From contig CP011265.1 in assembly GCA_000972765.1 (NCBI GenBank), positions 3,469,001 to 3,533,000 of the forward strand: a DNA stretch of 64,000 nucleotides, in the 5' to 3' direction. Positions 44,837 through 53,353 of the stretch are shown piece by piece (position 1 is the stretch's first letter; every line of letters begins with the position of its first letter). The notes beneath the pieces are model-generated. The model did not search any database, was not told the DNA's origin, and saw only the letters and a list, made by a program, of their open reading frames with translations. Position numbers and translations under genes: made by a program. The stretch is from Verrucomicrobia bacterium IMCC26134 (GTDB taxonomy: Bacteria > Verrucomicrobiota > Verrucomicrobiia > Opitutales > Opitutaceae).

Positions 44837-45487
44837 ATGAATATCCTGCTGACCGCCGGAGCCACCCGCGAGCCGATCGACTCGGTGCGGTTTTTATCGA
44901 ACATCAGTTCGGGTGCTACCGGGGCGGCGCTGGCGGAGCGGTTGGCGGCGGCAGGACACCGGGTGACTTTGTTGCACGGTGAAAACGCGGCGCGACCTGA
45001 GGCGGCGAGCGGAGTGAGCTGCACCGTCTTCGGCTCGACTGAACAACTCGGCGAGCGGCTGCGGGCGGCGCTGGCCACGGGCGGCTTTGACGTCGTGATA
45101 CACGCGGCGGCGGTATCGGACTACCGTCCGGCAATGGTGTCGGCGGAGAAGCTCAGTTCGGACGCGGACGGGATGAAAATCCAGCTCGTGCCTACGCCAA
45201 AACTGCTGCCGCAGTTGCGCGGATGGTCCCCGAGGCCGGTGCGAGTGGTGGGATTTAAACTCACAACCGGCGCGAATGCAGCGGAGCGGGCGGTGGCCGT
45301 GGGCAAGCTTTTTTCACGCGGCGGCGTGGACGCGGTGGTGCAGAACGACACCGCCGAATTGAGCAGCGCGGGCGCAGGACGGACTTTCCGGCTCTTCGTC
45401 AATGGCGCTGAGGATACGACGGCGGACGTCGTGTCAGGCGTGACCGCGCTAGGCGAGTGGCTGGTGCGGTGGGTAAATTCTCGTTGA
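44837..45487 (+). CDS. coaB: Phosphopantothenate-cysteine ligase
   Basis: 216 residues matching the C-terminal half of CoaBC: LTAGATREPIDSVRFLSNISSGATGAALAERLAAAGHRV is the nucleotide-binding start, HAAAVSDYRPA and KLSSDADGMKIQLVPTPKLLPQLR follow, and VVGFKLTTGANAAERAV closes the substrate site. Joins cysteine to 4'-phosphopantothenate using a nucleoside triphosphate. Separated from coaC by five bases; both halves look complete, so this is a split, not a frameshift: coaC has its own stop and coaB its own ATG. Confidence 0.94.
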   Translation: MNILLTAGATREPIDSVRFLSNISSGATGAALAERLAAAGHRVTLLHGENAARPEAASGVSCTVFGSTEQLGERLRAALATGGFDVVIHAAAVSDYRPAMVSAEKLSSDADGMKIQLVPTPKLLPQLRGWSPRPVRVVGFKLTTGANAAERAVAVGKLFSRGGVDAVVQNDTAELSSAGAGRTFRLFVNGAEDTTADVVSGVTALGEWLVRWVNSR

Positions 45488-45577
45488 TCAGAGGGGTCTT
45501 ATCGGCCGCTGAAAGGACTCAACGCAAAGTGCGGCCGACAGGGCGACAAGGAGCCCGCGCTTGCGGAGTGCGCTTAA

Positions 45578-45976
45578 ATGGGTTGGGTTTCGCGGTTTAA
45601 TCCCGTGTTTCGCACTTTCCTACGCTCCAAGCTGCATCGCGCCACCATCACCGCCGCCGACCCCGACTACGAGGGCTCGATCTCGCTGGATCGTGCGTTT
45701 TGCCGGGCGGCTGGACTGCTGGAGTTTGAGCAGGTGGATGTGCTCGACATTAACAACGGTGCACGTTTCACGACCTACGTAATCTACGGCGATACCGGTC
45801 AGGTGCAAGTCAACGGCGCGGCAGCGCGATTGGTGAGGCCGGGCGATATCGTAATCGTGCTGGCATATTGCCAACTGGCACCCGAGCAAGTGAACGGCCA
45901 CTTCGCGCGTGTGGTCTTAATGGGATCCGGAAACGTGATTGTTTCTGCCGAGGACAAGCCGGTGAATCCGGCGTGA
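45578..45976 (+). CDS. panD: Aspartate 1-decarboxylase
   Basis: 132 residues from ATG 45578. A GTG at 45605 is a good alternative: counting from it, the self-cleavage Gly-Ser lies at residues 24-25, the numbering of the E. coli enzyme. Motifs: FLRSKLHRATIT, DYEGSISLD (autocleavage giving the pyruvoyl group), VDVLDINNGARFTTYVIYG and GDIVIVLAYC. Converts aspartate to beta-alanine for pantothenate. No panM or panZ maturation factor is evident nearby. Confidence 0.95.
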   Translation: MGWVSRFNPVFRTFLRSKLHRATITAADPDYEGSISLDRAFCRAAGLLEFEQVDVLDINNGARFTTYVIYGDTGQVQVNGAAARLVRPGDIVIVLAYCQLAPEQVNGHFARVVLMGSGNVIVSAEDKPVNPA

Positions 45977-45989
45977 AGTCTCAACCCGC

Positions 45990-46331
45990 TTACTTGGCCG
46001 GGGTAGTATCTTTGTAATCCTTATACTCGATCTTCGAGGGAAGAACGCGCGACAGCTCGTTAAAAATGGGCGACAGTATCTTTGGCTCACAACGCTCGTA
46101 AGTGGTATATAAAATCACCGATCCGCCGAACAGAACCAAAACGATCCAGGGCACGATCTCGCTGACTTCGCGGAGGTTTTTCCATATCTTGACGACAACA
46201 ATCACCGCCAGCACCGCGACGCCAAAGCTGATCCAGGTTTCCTTGGGCACTGCCATGAGCTTTTCCCAAACGGTAAGATTGGAGCCCGTAACAGTAGCGA
46301 AGGCGGCGATCAGAAAATGAGACGGCGACAT
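45990..46331 (-). CDS. Small membrane protein of unknown function
   Basis: 113 residues from ATG 46331 (46256 is possible). Two membrane helices are visible: WISFGVAVLAVIVVVKIW and IVPWIVLVLFGGSVILYTTY, followed by a charged C-terminal tail (KIEYKDYKDTTPAK). Same strand as gmk, 60 bases downstream of it. No family recognised. Confidence 0.65.
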   Translation of the reverse strand: MSPSHFLIAAFATVTGSNLTVWEKLMAVPKETWISFGVAVLAVIVVVKIWKNLREVSEIVPWIVLVLFGGSVILYTTYERCEPKILSPIFNELSRVLPSKIEYKDYKDTTPAK

Positions 46332-46391
46332 GCAACACAGCTGATCTTGAAAAATAAAAAAGTCGAGAGCGCCTCCGGCATCACAACCCGA

Positions 46392-46988
46392 TCAAGCGGC
46401 GGCGACGCGGGACTGGACCCGGCGGTAAATGCCCAACAAGGCGGCGAAATCAGTGTCGCGATCGCAGCTCTCGATGACATGGTCGAACTTGGCGATTTCC
46501 AGAAGCTCGCGCTCCGCCGTCAGCATGCGGTGGGCGATTTCGGCCTCGGTCTCTCCGCGACCGCCAAGACGCACCCGCAGCTCGCGTATCGGAACATTGA
46601 TGAAAACGGTGGCAAGGTGGCGGGCCAGCACCGGGTTGGCGGCGGCGGCACGACGGAAGTTATCCACGCCCTGCACATCCACGTTCATCACCAGACTGCG
46701 GCCGGCGGCGAGCGGATCGAGCACGGAGGAGGCGAGGGTGCCGTAGCGGTTTTTTTGATGCACCCAGGCCCATTCGAGAAAAGCGCCTGCGGCGATGCGA
46801 GCGTCGAACTCCTCCGGGGAGAAAAAGTGGTAATGCACGCCATTGACCTCGCCGGGACGCGGCGCACGGGTGGTGCTGGTAACGACGCGGGTGAAGCCGG
46901 GTGTCTCGGCAACGAGACGTTCACAAAGGGTCGTCTTGCCGGAGCCGGCGGGGCCTGCGAGCACAAGTAAAACAGCGGTGGCGGACAT
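46392..46988 (-). CDS. gmk: Guanylate kinase
   Basis: 198 residues from ATG 46988; the frame is open much further but only across the upstream gene. Phosphorylates GMP to GDP. P-loop LAGPAGSGKTTLCERLV, then the GMP-binding region VVTSTTRAPRPGEVNGVHYHFFSPEEFD, AFLEWAWVHQKNRYGT and MNVDVQGVDNFRRA. Ends with the usual helical tail. Lies between two membrane protein genes on the same strand, 11 bases after the 47000-47539 gene. Confidence 0.96.
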   Translation of the reverse strand: MSATAVLLVLAGPAGSGKTTLCERLVAETPGFTRVVTSTTRAPRPGEVNGVHYHFFSPEEFDARIAAGAFLEWAWVHQKNRYGTLASSVLDPLAAGRSLVMNVDVQGVDNFRRAAAANPVLARHLATVFINVPIRELRVRLGGRGETEAEIAHRMLTAERELLEIAKFDHVIESCDRDTDFAALLGIYRRVQSRVAAA

Positions 46989-46999
46989 GGCGCGTAGAA

Positions 47000-47539
47000 T
47001 CAGTAGGTCAAAGATACGCCGGCCAGCAGCAGTCCATAAGCGGCGAACAACGCGCCAACCCAGCGGGAGCGGCCGGGCACGCGTTGCAGCCACTCGATGA
47101 TATCCCGCAGGCGGTAGGGCGCGGCTCCAAGGTAGAGCGAGAGCGTGAGGGCGGCGTAAACAAAACCCACCATGAACAAACGCTGCGGAATTTCGTAGCG
47201 GGTGAAGGCAGTGGCGAGCAGCGGGCTGGCGGAAAGCAGGACAAGCGCAGCCAGGCCGCGCACGGCGAGGAACTCGGAAACGTAGAAAAAAGAAAGAACC
47301 GCGACCGCGGCGAAACCGAAGAAAAGGGGCGTGCGGAACTGCCCGAAGTCCGCCTCGGAGAGGTGCGCGACACGGTAGAGAAACCAAGCCGAGGCGGCGC
47401 CGAAAAAGAGATACGAGGCCGCCTTGGAGCGCGGGAATCCGCGCAAGGCAGAACGGACAAGCGAGGTGTCGGCGATCAGGGCCCCGCCAAACGCGAGCAA
47501 AACAAGGCCGACAAGAAGAGTGGCGAGGAAAAGGGTCAT
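47000..47539 (-). CDS. Polytopic membrane protein of unknown function
   Basis: 179 residues with about five or six hydrophobic helices (LFLATLLVGLVLLAFGGALIA, ASYLFFGAASAWFLYRV, TPLFFGFAAVAVLSFFYV, ALVLLSASPLLATAF, MVGFVYAALTLSLYLGA, WVGALFAAYGLLLAGVSLTY). No transporter or enzyme motif is visible. Lies between miaB and gmk on the same strand with short spacers, so the three are probably co-transcribed. Function unknown. Confidence 0.75.
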   Translation of the reverse strand: MTLFLATLLVGLVLLAFGGALIADTSLVRSALRGFPRSKAASYLFFGAASAWFLYRVAHLSEADFGQFRTPLFFGFAAVAVLSFFYVSEFLAVRGLAALVLLSASPLLATAFTRYEIPQRLFMVGFVYAALTLSLYLGAAPYRLRDIIEWLQRVPGRSRWVGALFAAYGLLLAGVSLTY

Positions 47540-47567
47540 GCAGTGAAAAGGGACGACAAGAAATGAC

Positions 47568-48926
47568 TCAAGCTTCGGCCAGCACCAGCTCGCCGTAAAG
47601 CGTGCTCACACTGGCGCGGGTGATGCGCAAAGGGACAAGCTGGCCGACGAGCCGGGGAGCAGCCTCGAAAACGCAAACGCGATTGCCAGGGGTGCGACCG
47701 GTGTAGCGTTCGCCGCTTTGGTCGGATCCCTCGACAAGGACTTCCTCGACGGTGCCGACCAGCGAAGCGGTGCGGCGCTCGGAATTGCGTTTCAAAACCT
47801 CCAGCAACTCGTGGTTGCGGCGCTCCTTCACCTCGTCAGATATCTGGTCGCCGAGGCCGGCGGCGGGCGTGCCACTGCGGATCGAATACTTGAAAATGTA
47901 GGCCATGTCGTAGTCGCAGGCGACGAACAGCTCTTTCGTCTGCTCGAAATCCTCCTCGGTCTCGCCAGGGAAGCCTACGATGACGTCGGTGGAAAGATAG
48001 ATGCCGGGTTTGGCGGCGCGAAGTGCGTCCACAATCTGCTTGTAGCGGTCGCGCGAATACGGCCGGTTCATCGCCTTGAGGATGCGATCGCTCCCGCTCT
48101 GGAGGGGCAGGTGAACGTAGGGACAGAGCTTGGGCAGACGGGCGTAGGCGGAGACAAGATCATCCTTGAAGCCGCGCGGGTGCGGCGAGGTGAAGCGGAT
48201 GCGCGCGATGCCTTCGATGGCGTGAACCTGCTCGATGAGCTGCACGAACGGCGAAACGCCGTCGGTGTGGGTGTAATCGCGACGGCCATAAGAGGTGACG
48301 ATCTGGCCGAGCAGGGTGATCTCGCGCACGCCGCGCTCGGCGAGAGCGCGGCACTCGCCCACGATTTCGTCCATGGGGCGGGAGCGTTCATCGCCACGGG
48401 TCTTAGGGACGATGCAGAAGGCGCAATCCATGTTGCAGCCCTGCTGGATCGAGACGAAGGCGGAGACCTGCCGTTCGCCGGTTTCGAAGTGCTCGCGAAT
48501 GGTGTTTTGCGAACCGGCTTCCTCGGCGATGTCGACGATGCTGGCGCCGACGGGAAGCCCGGCCTCGCGGGCGGCGCGAATGTTGTCGAGATAACCGGGG
48601 ACCTGGTGAAACTTTTGCGTGCCGATGATCAGATCGACATCGGGCAGACGCTCCAGGATCTCGGCACCGCGGTTCTGCGCCATGCAACCGAGGATACCCA
48701 GGATGAAATCAGGGTTATGCTTTTTGCGGTGGGCGACGAAGCCGGCCTTGCCCAGGGCCTTTTGCTCGGCGGCATCGCGCACGGAGCAGGTGTTGAGAAG
48801 CATGATATCGCAGGCATTCTCATCGGCGACGATGCGATAGCCGCGAGTGCGCAGCATGGCGGCGACCGCGTCGGAATCGCGTTCGTTCATCTGGCACCCG
48901 TAGGTTTTAATATAGACGCGGTTCAT
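47568..48926 (-). CDS. miaB: tRNA-2-methylthio-N6-isopentenyladenosine37 synthase
   Basis: 452 residues from ATG 48926; the extra 27 codons upstream look non-conserved. Radical-SAM methylthiotransferase that adds the 2-methylthio group to i6A37 in tRNAs reading U-initial codons. N-terminal domain with the auxiliary cluster cysteines C11 (YGCQMNERD), C47 (LLNTCSVRD) and C81 (ILGCMAQ); radical SAM cluster CNMDCAFC at C164, C168 and C171; then LPLQSGSDRILKAMNRPYSRDRY and a C-terminal TRAM domain (EEVLVEG ... YTGRTPGNRVCVF). The motif usually LGQNVNSYG reads LGQIVTSYG here, a small variation. Cytoplasmic. Confidence 0.96.
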   Translation of the reverse strand: MNRVYIKTYGCQMNERDSDAVAAMLRTRGYRIVADENACDIMLLNTCSVRDAAEQKALGKAGFVAHRKKHNPDFILGILGCMAQNRGAEILERLPDVDLIIGTQKFHQVPGYLDNIRAAREAGLPVGASIVDIAEEAGSQNTIREHFETGERQVSAFVSIQQGCNMDCAFCIVPKTRGDERSRPMDEIVGECRALAERGVREITLLGQIVTSYGRRDYTHTDGVSPFVQLIEQVHAIEGIARIRFTSPHPRGFKDDLVSAYARLPKLCPYVHLPLQSGSDRILKAMNRPYSRDRYKQIVDALRAAKPGIYLSTDVIVGFPGETEEDFEQTKELFVACDYDMAYIFKYSIRSGTPAAGLGDQISDEVKERRNHELLEVLKRNSERRTASLVGTVEEVLVEGSDQSGERYTGRTPGNRVCVFEAAPRLVGQLVPLRITRASVSTLYGELVLAEA

Positions 48927-49320
48927 GCGGCGTAAGGGTAAGAAATGCGACGGGACGAGAGTCGGGTCAAGCGCAGCAGGCAGGGTGAAGTTCGAGGGAC
49001 TACGCAATCCGCGCTCGTCTAGCTGCTAAACTCGGCGCCACACCGTCAGGCACATCGACTTTACCGCTTGAGCGTTAAAAAAAGGACCGTCTTCCCCCAA
49101 GAAAATATTGTGCGCTAATGGCATACGAGATTTTTAAGCGTAGTCTTAACCGCATGAGATCACTCGCAGCGGGCTATCCGCTGCAAGACGATTACGACGA
49201 ACACGACTGTCTCGGGCTGGCGCAATGAAAGTAAAAGTTTCAGGGTGTTTGCACACGAATCGTTCCTGAGACGGACTTTTTTCTTGTGGAAAACCAGCCG
49301 GTTTGCGCGCTGATGATCCC
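48927..49320. other. 394-bp divergent region between miaB and lytic transglycosylase
   Basis: Contains AT-rich promoter-like stretches near 49100-49145 and a perfect 7-bp hairpin (GCAGCGG with CCGCTGC, 5-nt loop) at 49166-49184. A 24-codon ORF (49154-49228, ending LGLAQ) covers the hairpin but has no supporting signal. Nothing else recognised. Confidence 0.5.
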
Positions 49321-50379
49321 ATGAAGTTACGAACGTTTGCTTTGATCGGGGCCCTCCTGGCGAGCACGGCGACCACGGGTTCCCTGGCGCAAAACGAAGA
49401 TATGTTTGAAACCGGGCAGGCTTTATTCGAAGCACTGGCTCCACCGGAAATCAAGGCGGAGTTTGAGTTTCCAACCCGCGCGCAATGGGACGACTTCGCC
49501 GCCCGGTTGGAGAAGACCCGGGAGACCGGATCGCTGGCCGAACTCGCAGCCTACGAACCAGAGGCAAGGATCGCGCTGGCAGCGCTACGGATCATTCCCG
49601 GCTACGAGGACTACGCGGATTGGCTGGCCGATCGGCTCGACGACATCGTGGTGGCGAAAGAAGCGGAGGCGCAGCGCAAAACGGGCTTGGTAATCGAAGT
49701 CTCCCCTCCACCGCCTGCACCACCGGACGTGACACCGTCTCCGTTAAACCCGCCTGTCGGTCCGATTCCTACACCGCCGCCTCGTCCACCGCAACCAAGC
49801 CCGAAGCCCAACCCGCCGCCGATCCCCAAACCTGTTCAAGTAACGGCAGGGACGGGTGTGCCGCTCTACGAGCTTTGGGTCGAGCGCTTGAAATTGCGGC
49901 CGAGACCCGCCCGAGCGGACGAGTTTTTACCGGTTTTAAAAGGAGCGTTTAACTCGCAAGGAGTGGCGGAAGCACTGGTCTGGCTGGCGGAGTCGGAGTC
50001 GACTTTTAATCCCCGCGCACGCAGCCCGGCAGGAGCGAGAGGCTTGTTCCAACTCATGCCGGTCACCGCGAAAGCGATGGGGCTGAGTTTACTACCCTTC
50101 GATGAACGCACCCAGCCGGACAAAAGTGCCCTGGCGGCGGCGGGATTGTTGCGCAAGCTTCACGGACTATTCGGCTCCTGGCCTCTAGCGCTGGCAGCCT
50201 ACAACGCCGGCGAAGGAACGGTGCGACGGGCCTTGAAAAGCAATAATTCCACGACCTTCGCGGAAATCGCTGAAAAGCTACCCTCCGAAACACGGCTCTA
50301 CGTGCCAAAAGTCCTCGCCACCGTCGCCCTCCGGACTGGCTTGGAACCGAATGCGCTAGCCGCGCCAAGGGCTCGATAA
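49321..50379 (+). CDS. Exported lytic transglycosylase, SLT domain
   Basis: 352 residues from ATG 49321. Signal peptide to about residue 23 (STATTGSLAQ). A helical segment (25-120) is joined by a striking Pro-rich linker (about residues 127-175, PPPPAPP ... NPPPIPKP), long enough to span the periplasm, to a C-terminal SLT domain (about 195-345). The catalytic Glu is probably Glu226 in AESESTFNPRA, followed by SPAGARGLFQLMPVTAKAMGL and ALAAYNAGEGTVRRA. Cleaves the MurNAc-GlcNAc bond of peptidoglycan with anhydro-MurNAc formation. The same frame continues open for 76 codons after the TAA stop. Confidence 0.92.
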   Translation: MKLRTFALIGALLASTATTGSLAQNEDMFETGQALFEALAPPEIKAEFEFPTRAQWDDFAARLEKTRETGSLAELAAYEPEARIALAALRIIPGYEDYADWLADRLDDIVVAKEAEAQRKTGLVIEVSPPPPAPPDVTPSPLNPPVGPIPTPPPRPPQPSPKPNPPPIPKPVQVTAGTGVPLYELWVERLKLRPRPARADEFLPVLKGAFNSQGVAEALVWLAESESTFNPRARSPAGARGLFQLMPVTAKAMGLSLLPFDERTQPDKSALAAAGLLRKLHGLFGSWPLALAAYNAGEGTVRRALKSNNSTTFAEIAEKLPSETRLYVPKVLATVALRTGLEPNALAAPRAR

Positions 50380-50610
50380 AAAAGGACCTCGTGGAACACA
50401 GCGGCTAATCGCGAAAGGGGAAGTAAAGAAGATGCGTGCGCCGTAGCTTTCACCCCTGCCCACCTTGCGCATCCGGCGACGGCACCAGCAACCAACGCAC
50501 CGCCGACAGCGCCGCCCACTCCGGCTTCCGTCGCCGCCCACCAGCCGGCGGCAAGCATCCCTCCCAATAAAAATACACGCCCTAATCCGGGCTACACCGT
50601 GCGGTTTTAA
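50380..50610 (+). other. In-frame open continuation after the transglycosylase stop
   Basis: Directly after TAA 50377-50379 the same frame is open for 76 codons. It reads as a Pro/Ala-rich tail similar in style to the linker of the upstream protein (HPATAPATNAPPTAPPTPA, IPPN) and ends NPGYTVRF. It contains no plausible start codon (one GTG near its end only). Its stop overlaps the stop of the convergent gene, a layout seen at real convergent gene ends in this window. It may be an ancestral extension cut off by a nonsense change, or a chance open frame in GC-rich DNA. Confidence 0.35.
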
Positions 50611-52514
50611 TTCCAGCCTTGCGCCGCGACCACCAGCGCAAGGTTTGCGCGCAGTTGCGTGTCCTCGGGATATTGCCGCAACCAGAATTCGGTCAACCAC
50701 CGCGCATTGTCGAGGTCGCCCTTCGCAAATGCCTCCCGCGCCAGCCATGCCCCCGCCTCCAGCGAGATTTCAGCCAGCGGAGCGTAGAGTTTACTCGCCT
50801 CATCCTTGCGACCCGCAGCGAGGTGCGCACGCGCAAGCAGGGCCACGCCTTCAGGTGCGGCGGCCAGCGCGGGAGTGGACTCCACCAAGGCGGTCGCTTC
50901 GGCGACATGGTCGCGCTCCATTAACCAGGTTGCGAGCAACAGGCCGGCAGCGTAGCCGGTGGCGCCTTCGTCCGCGGCCAGCTGGCGGAGATCGGACACT
51001 GCATCGGACCGGCCCGCGGACAACTTTAGCGCCGCTACCGCGTAATCGGTTTCCGGATACTCAGGCAAGGTCCTGCCCCAGACCAGCGCATCGAGCGTCC
51101 CCCGCACCATGCGGCGTGCCTCTAAAAGCCCTAAACGAATCCATCCGGGAGTGTCCAATGTCGAGGCTGACGACCAGCCAGCCAAAGCAACCGCCGGACC
51201 ATTCCATCCTGCAGCCAGCAAGGCGGCTGAAGCCGCCTGCGGACCCATGGCTACAGGGGTGAATTCCGCGATGGCCTCCCTGCCGCCGCGCAGGGCCTTC
51301 GCAGTCACCCACCACCAGCGATGTGCACCTGCGAGGGGAAATGGGCCCGGCGAGGCGAGGCCGACGTCGGCCGGCGACTTACCCTGCCGCACCGCCACCG
51401 TCGTTCGCAGCGAAGCGAGGAGACTGGGCGCGATTGAAGCCGCCCTTGTCGGAGCAGAGCTGATAAAGTCGCCTGCACCTGCCCAATCACCGCCACGGAT
51501 CTGCTCAAGCAGACGCAGCCAAAACACAGACGGCTCGGTTTGCGCATGCGCGTCAGGAAGATTCAAAGCGAGATAGCCCTTTTCATCCCAAAAACGATCA
51601 GGCGGCAAGTCCGCCAGCCAGCCGACGAAACGCGCCCGTCGCACCGCTGGAAGCCCCTCTGCAGCATCCAGTGCGGGCACACCGAGCATCCGCCTCCAGA
51701 ACACCACTCTCACCCAGAGATAATCCGGCGATTTTTCATCCAGCCCTTCGCGCCATGTCCGCACGGCCGTAGCCAGGTCGCCTTGTCGCAGATAAAACGA
51801 GGCGAGATCGTCGCGCCGCAACTGATTACCCGGATCGGCGGCGAGCGCCGCCACATAGTTTACCCGCGCTTGAGCCGTCTGCCCGGTCCTCTCCTGCAAG
51901 ATCGCACGCAGACCGCGCAAGTCGGCGTTCATAGGGTCGATCCGGTATGCGATCGCTAGCTCTTCAAAACGGGCCGCCCCATCGGTGGCCAGCATCGCCT
52001 GGCGCAGTAAAATCGGCAATTCGAATGATCCGGGCGAGCCGTCCGTGACTTTCGCCAGAAGACTCTTCGCTTCTTCGCATCTGTCGGACGCCCAGAGGAC
52101 GTCCACCTCGGCGCAAATCCAAGCCAAGGGCATTTTCTCGCTGCCGCGCCAGAGCTCGCGAATAGTCACTGCGGCAGCATCGTCACCCGACGCACGCGCA
52201 AGCCGCCAGAGCAAGAGAGCCGCCTCCTCGTCGAGCCCCGCTAATTCGGGATAGCGGGCGAAAAGCGCCTCCATCGCAGCAAAGTCCCGCAACCCGGCGG
52301 CGGCTCTGAATTCGAGCTCTGCCCAGCGACGCACCGCCACGGGTTCCGCAGGGCGGCCGCGTCTGCGCGCCTGATAATCAAGGATAGCGCGAGCCTCCTC
52401 CCAACGTGAGTCGCCGACTGACCGCTTGGTCGCGACCAGCGTCCATGTAAGAGCCGCACGAGCCGCAGCGTCACGCCACCACCACTTACCTACATTAGAA
52501 AGAACCGATGACAT
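50607..52514 (-). CDS. TPR-like helical repeat protein
   Basis: 635 residues rich in Ala, Leu, Arg and Trp, built from about 34-residue helix pairs typical of tetratricopeptide repeats (AALAADPGNQLRRDDLASFYLRQGDLATAVRTWREGLDE; LLARAHLAAGRKDEASKLYAPLAEIS; AKGDLDNARWLTEFWLRQYPEDTQLRANLALVVA). The N terminus (SSVLSNVGKWWWRDAAARAALTWTL) lacks a clear signal peptide; one weak hydrophobic stretch is present. Probably a scaffold for protein contacts; similar proteins accompany exopolysaccharide or PEP-CTERM export systems in other bacteria. Exact function unknown. Same strand as, and 50 bases downstream of, the response regulator. Confidence 0.75.
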   Translation of the reverse strand: MSSVLSNVGKWWWRDAAARAALTWTLVATKRSVGDSRWEEARAILDYQARRRGRPAEPVAVRRWAELEFRAAAGLRDFAAMEALFARYPELAGLDEEAALLLWRLARASGDDAAAVTIRELWRGSEKMPLAWICAEVDVLWASDRCEEAKSLLAKVTDGSPGSFELPILLRQAMLATDGAARFEELAIAYRIDPMNADLRGLRAILQERTGQTAQARVNYVAALAADPGNQLRRDDLASFYLRQGDLATAVRTWREGLDEKSPDYLWVRVVFWRRMLGVPALDAAEGLPAVRRARFVGWLADLPPDRFWDEKGYLALNLPDAHAQTEPSVFWLRLLEQIRGGDWAGAGDFISSAPTRAASIAPSLLASLRTTVAVRQGKSPADVGLASPGPFPLAGAHRWWWVTAKALRGGREAIAEFTPVAMGPQAASAALLAAGWNGPAVALAGWSSASTLDTPGWIRLGLLEARRMVRGTLDALVWGRTLPEYPETDYAVAALKLSAGRSDAVSDLRQLAADEGATGYAAGLLLATWLMERDHVAEATALVESTPALAAAPEGVALLARAHLAAGRKDEASKLYAPLAEISLEAGAWLAREAFAKGDLDNARWLTEFWLRQYPEDTQLRANLALVVAAQGWN

Positions 52515-52564
52515 TGTGAAATACCTTAGGTTAAGAGCTTTGATTTATTCTCCTGAGAAGGGCC

Positions 52565-53056
52565 TCAGCCGACATCGGCGAGCCGCATGGATTCCCAATC
52601 GTAAATCATAATTTCGCCGTGGGAAAAGCCGTGGGATGGCGCCCCCAAAATTCGCTCGATCAACTGCATTAAACTACCTGATCGAAAGGGCTTTATAAGA
52701 TATCCATCTATCCCTGACTGCTGCGATAACCCGATTAACTCCTCTTTATCCATGGAGGTCATGATGACAAAAGGCAGACGATCTTCCGGGAAGCAGCGCC
52801 GCACCTCAGCGCACAAACTCCACCCGTCCATTTCAGGCATGAGTCCATCACACAAAATCAAATCCGGGCGATTCTCCTTGATGCGCTCAAGCGCGGTCAT
52901 CGCATCCTCTTCGAGCTCCACCTCGTAGCCTTTGGCTTCGAGTATTTGCGCAACCAAAAGACGGACGTGGCGATTATCGTCCACCAGCAAAACCGAGCCC
53001 AGTTTCCTAAAGCCAGCGTCGGGTAAGTTGCGCGTGCTCAAAATGGGGCGGTTCAT
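52565..53056 (-). CDS. Response regulator, receiver domain only with short tails
   Basis: 163 residues. CheY-like receiver: acidic pair in VLLVDDNRH (residues 26-27), phosphoacceptor Asp70 in LILCDGLMPEMDGW, the Thr/Ser of FVIMTSMD, and Lys in YLIKPFRSGSL. The N-terminal 20 residues and C-terminal 25 (GFSHGEIMIYDWESMRLADVG) carry no known output domain. It probably relays phosphorylation to partners, like CheY or Spo0F. No histidine kinase is adjacent. Upstream of the TPR-like gene on the same strand. Confidence 0.92.
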   Translation of the reverse strand: MNRPILSTRNLPDAGFRKLGSVLLVDDNRHVRLLVAQILEAKGYEVELEEDAMTALERIKENRPDLILCDGLMPEMDGWSLCAEVRRCFPEDRLPFVIMTSMDKEELIGLSQQSGIDGYLIKPFRSGSLMQLIERILGAPSHGFSHGEIMIYDWESMRLADVG

Positions 53057-53188
53057 AGTCGGCTAAAGTAACAAGCTACTACCACATGCCGTGCCATGAC
53101 TTTACTAAAAATATTAACTTGTTATCATAAAATGACATAGAATTATTATAGCGCCTTTTAATTAATATTATCGCCTTCGGTGATCGCG

Positions 53189-53225
53189 ATATGCATGAAA
53201 AATACAATGCATTTTTCATGCATAT
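53189..53225. repeat. Perfect 15-bp inverted repeat
   Basis: ATATGCATGAAAAAT and ATTTTTCATGCATAT are exact inverted arms with a 7-nt spacer (ACAATGC). It lies upstream of the activator gene if that gene starts at 53354, or covers its first codons if at 53195. A dimeric regulator site or a strong hairpin in the leader are both possible. Confidence 0.75.
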
Positions 53226-53329
53226 ATGTAGGTAATGCCTCCCGAGGGCTTAAGGCGAAACTCGAAAAAATCGCTGCAGTCTCCGGCGCACCCGCGCCGA
53301 CCGTGTCCTCACTCGTATCTTGGATGGAA

Positions 53330-53345
53330 TGGCCGGCGCCGGCCA
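53330..53345. repeat. 16-bp perfect palindrome TGGCCGGCGCCGGCCA
   Basis: Self-complementary over 16 bases, centred 16-17 bases before ATG 53354. In RNA it would form a GC-only hairpin near the translation start of the activator. It may also be coincidental, since this DNA is GC-rich and the frame is open here. Confidence 0.5.
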
Positions 53346-53353
53346 ACCCCGAC

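Noticed and set aside
47718-48935. Plus-strand open frame of about 405 codons
   Set aside because: Antisense to miaB, whose cluster cysteines and TRAM domain are complete.
49154-49228. 24-codon ORF before the transglycosylase
   Set aside because: No ribosome binding site, no similarity, and it coincides with a hairpin; not enough support for a gene.
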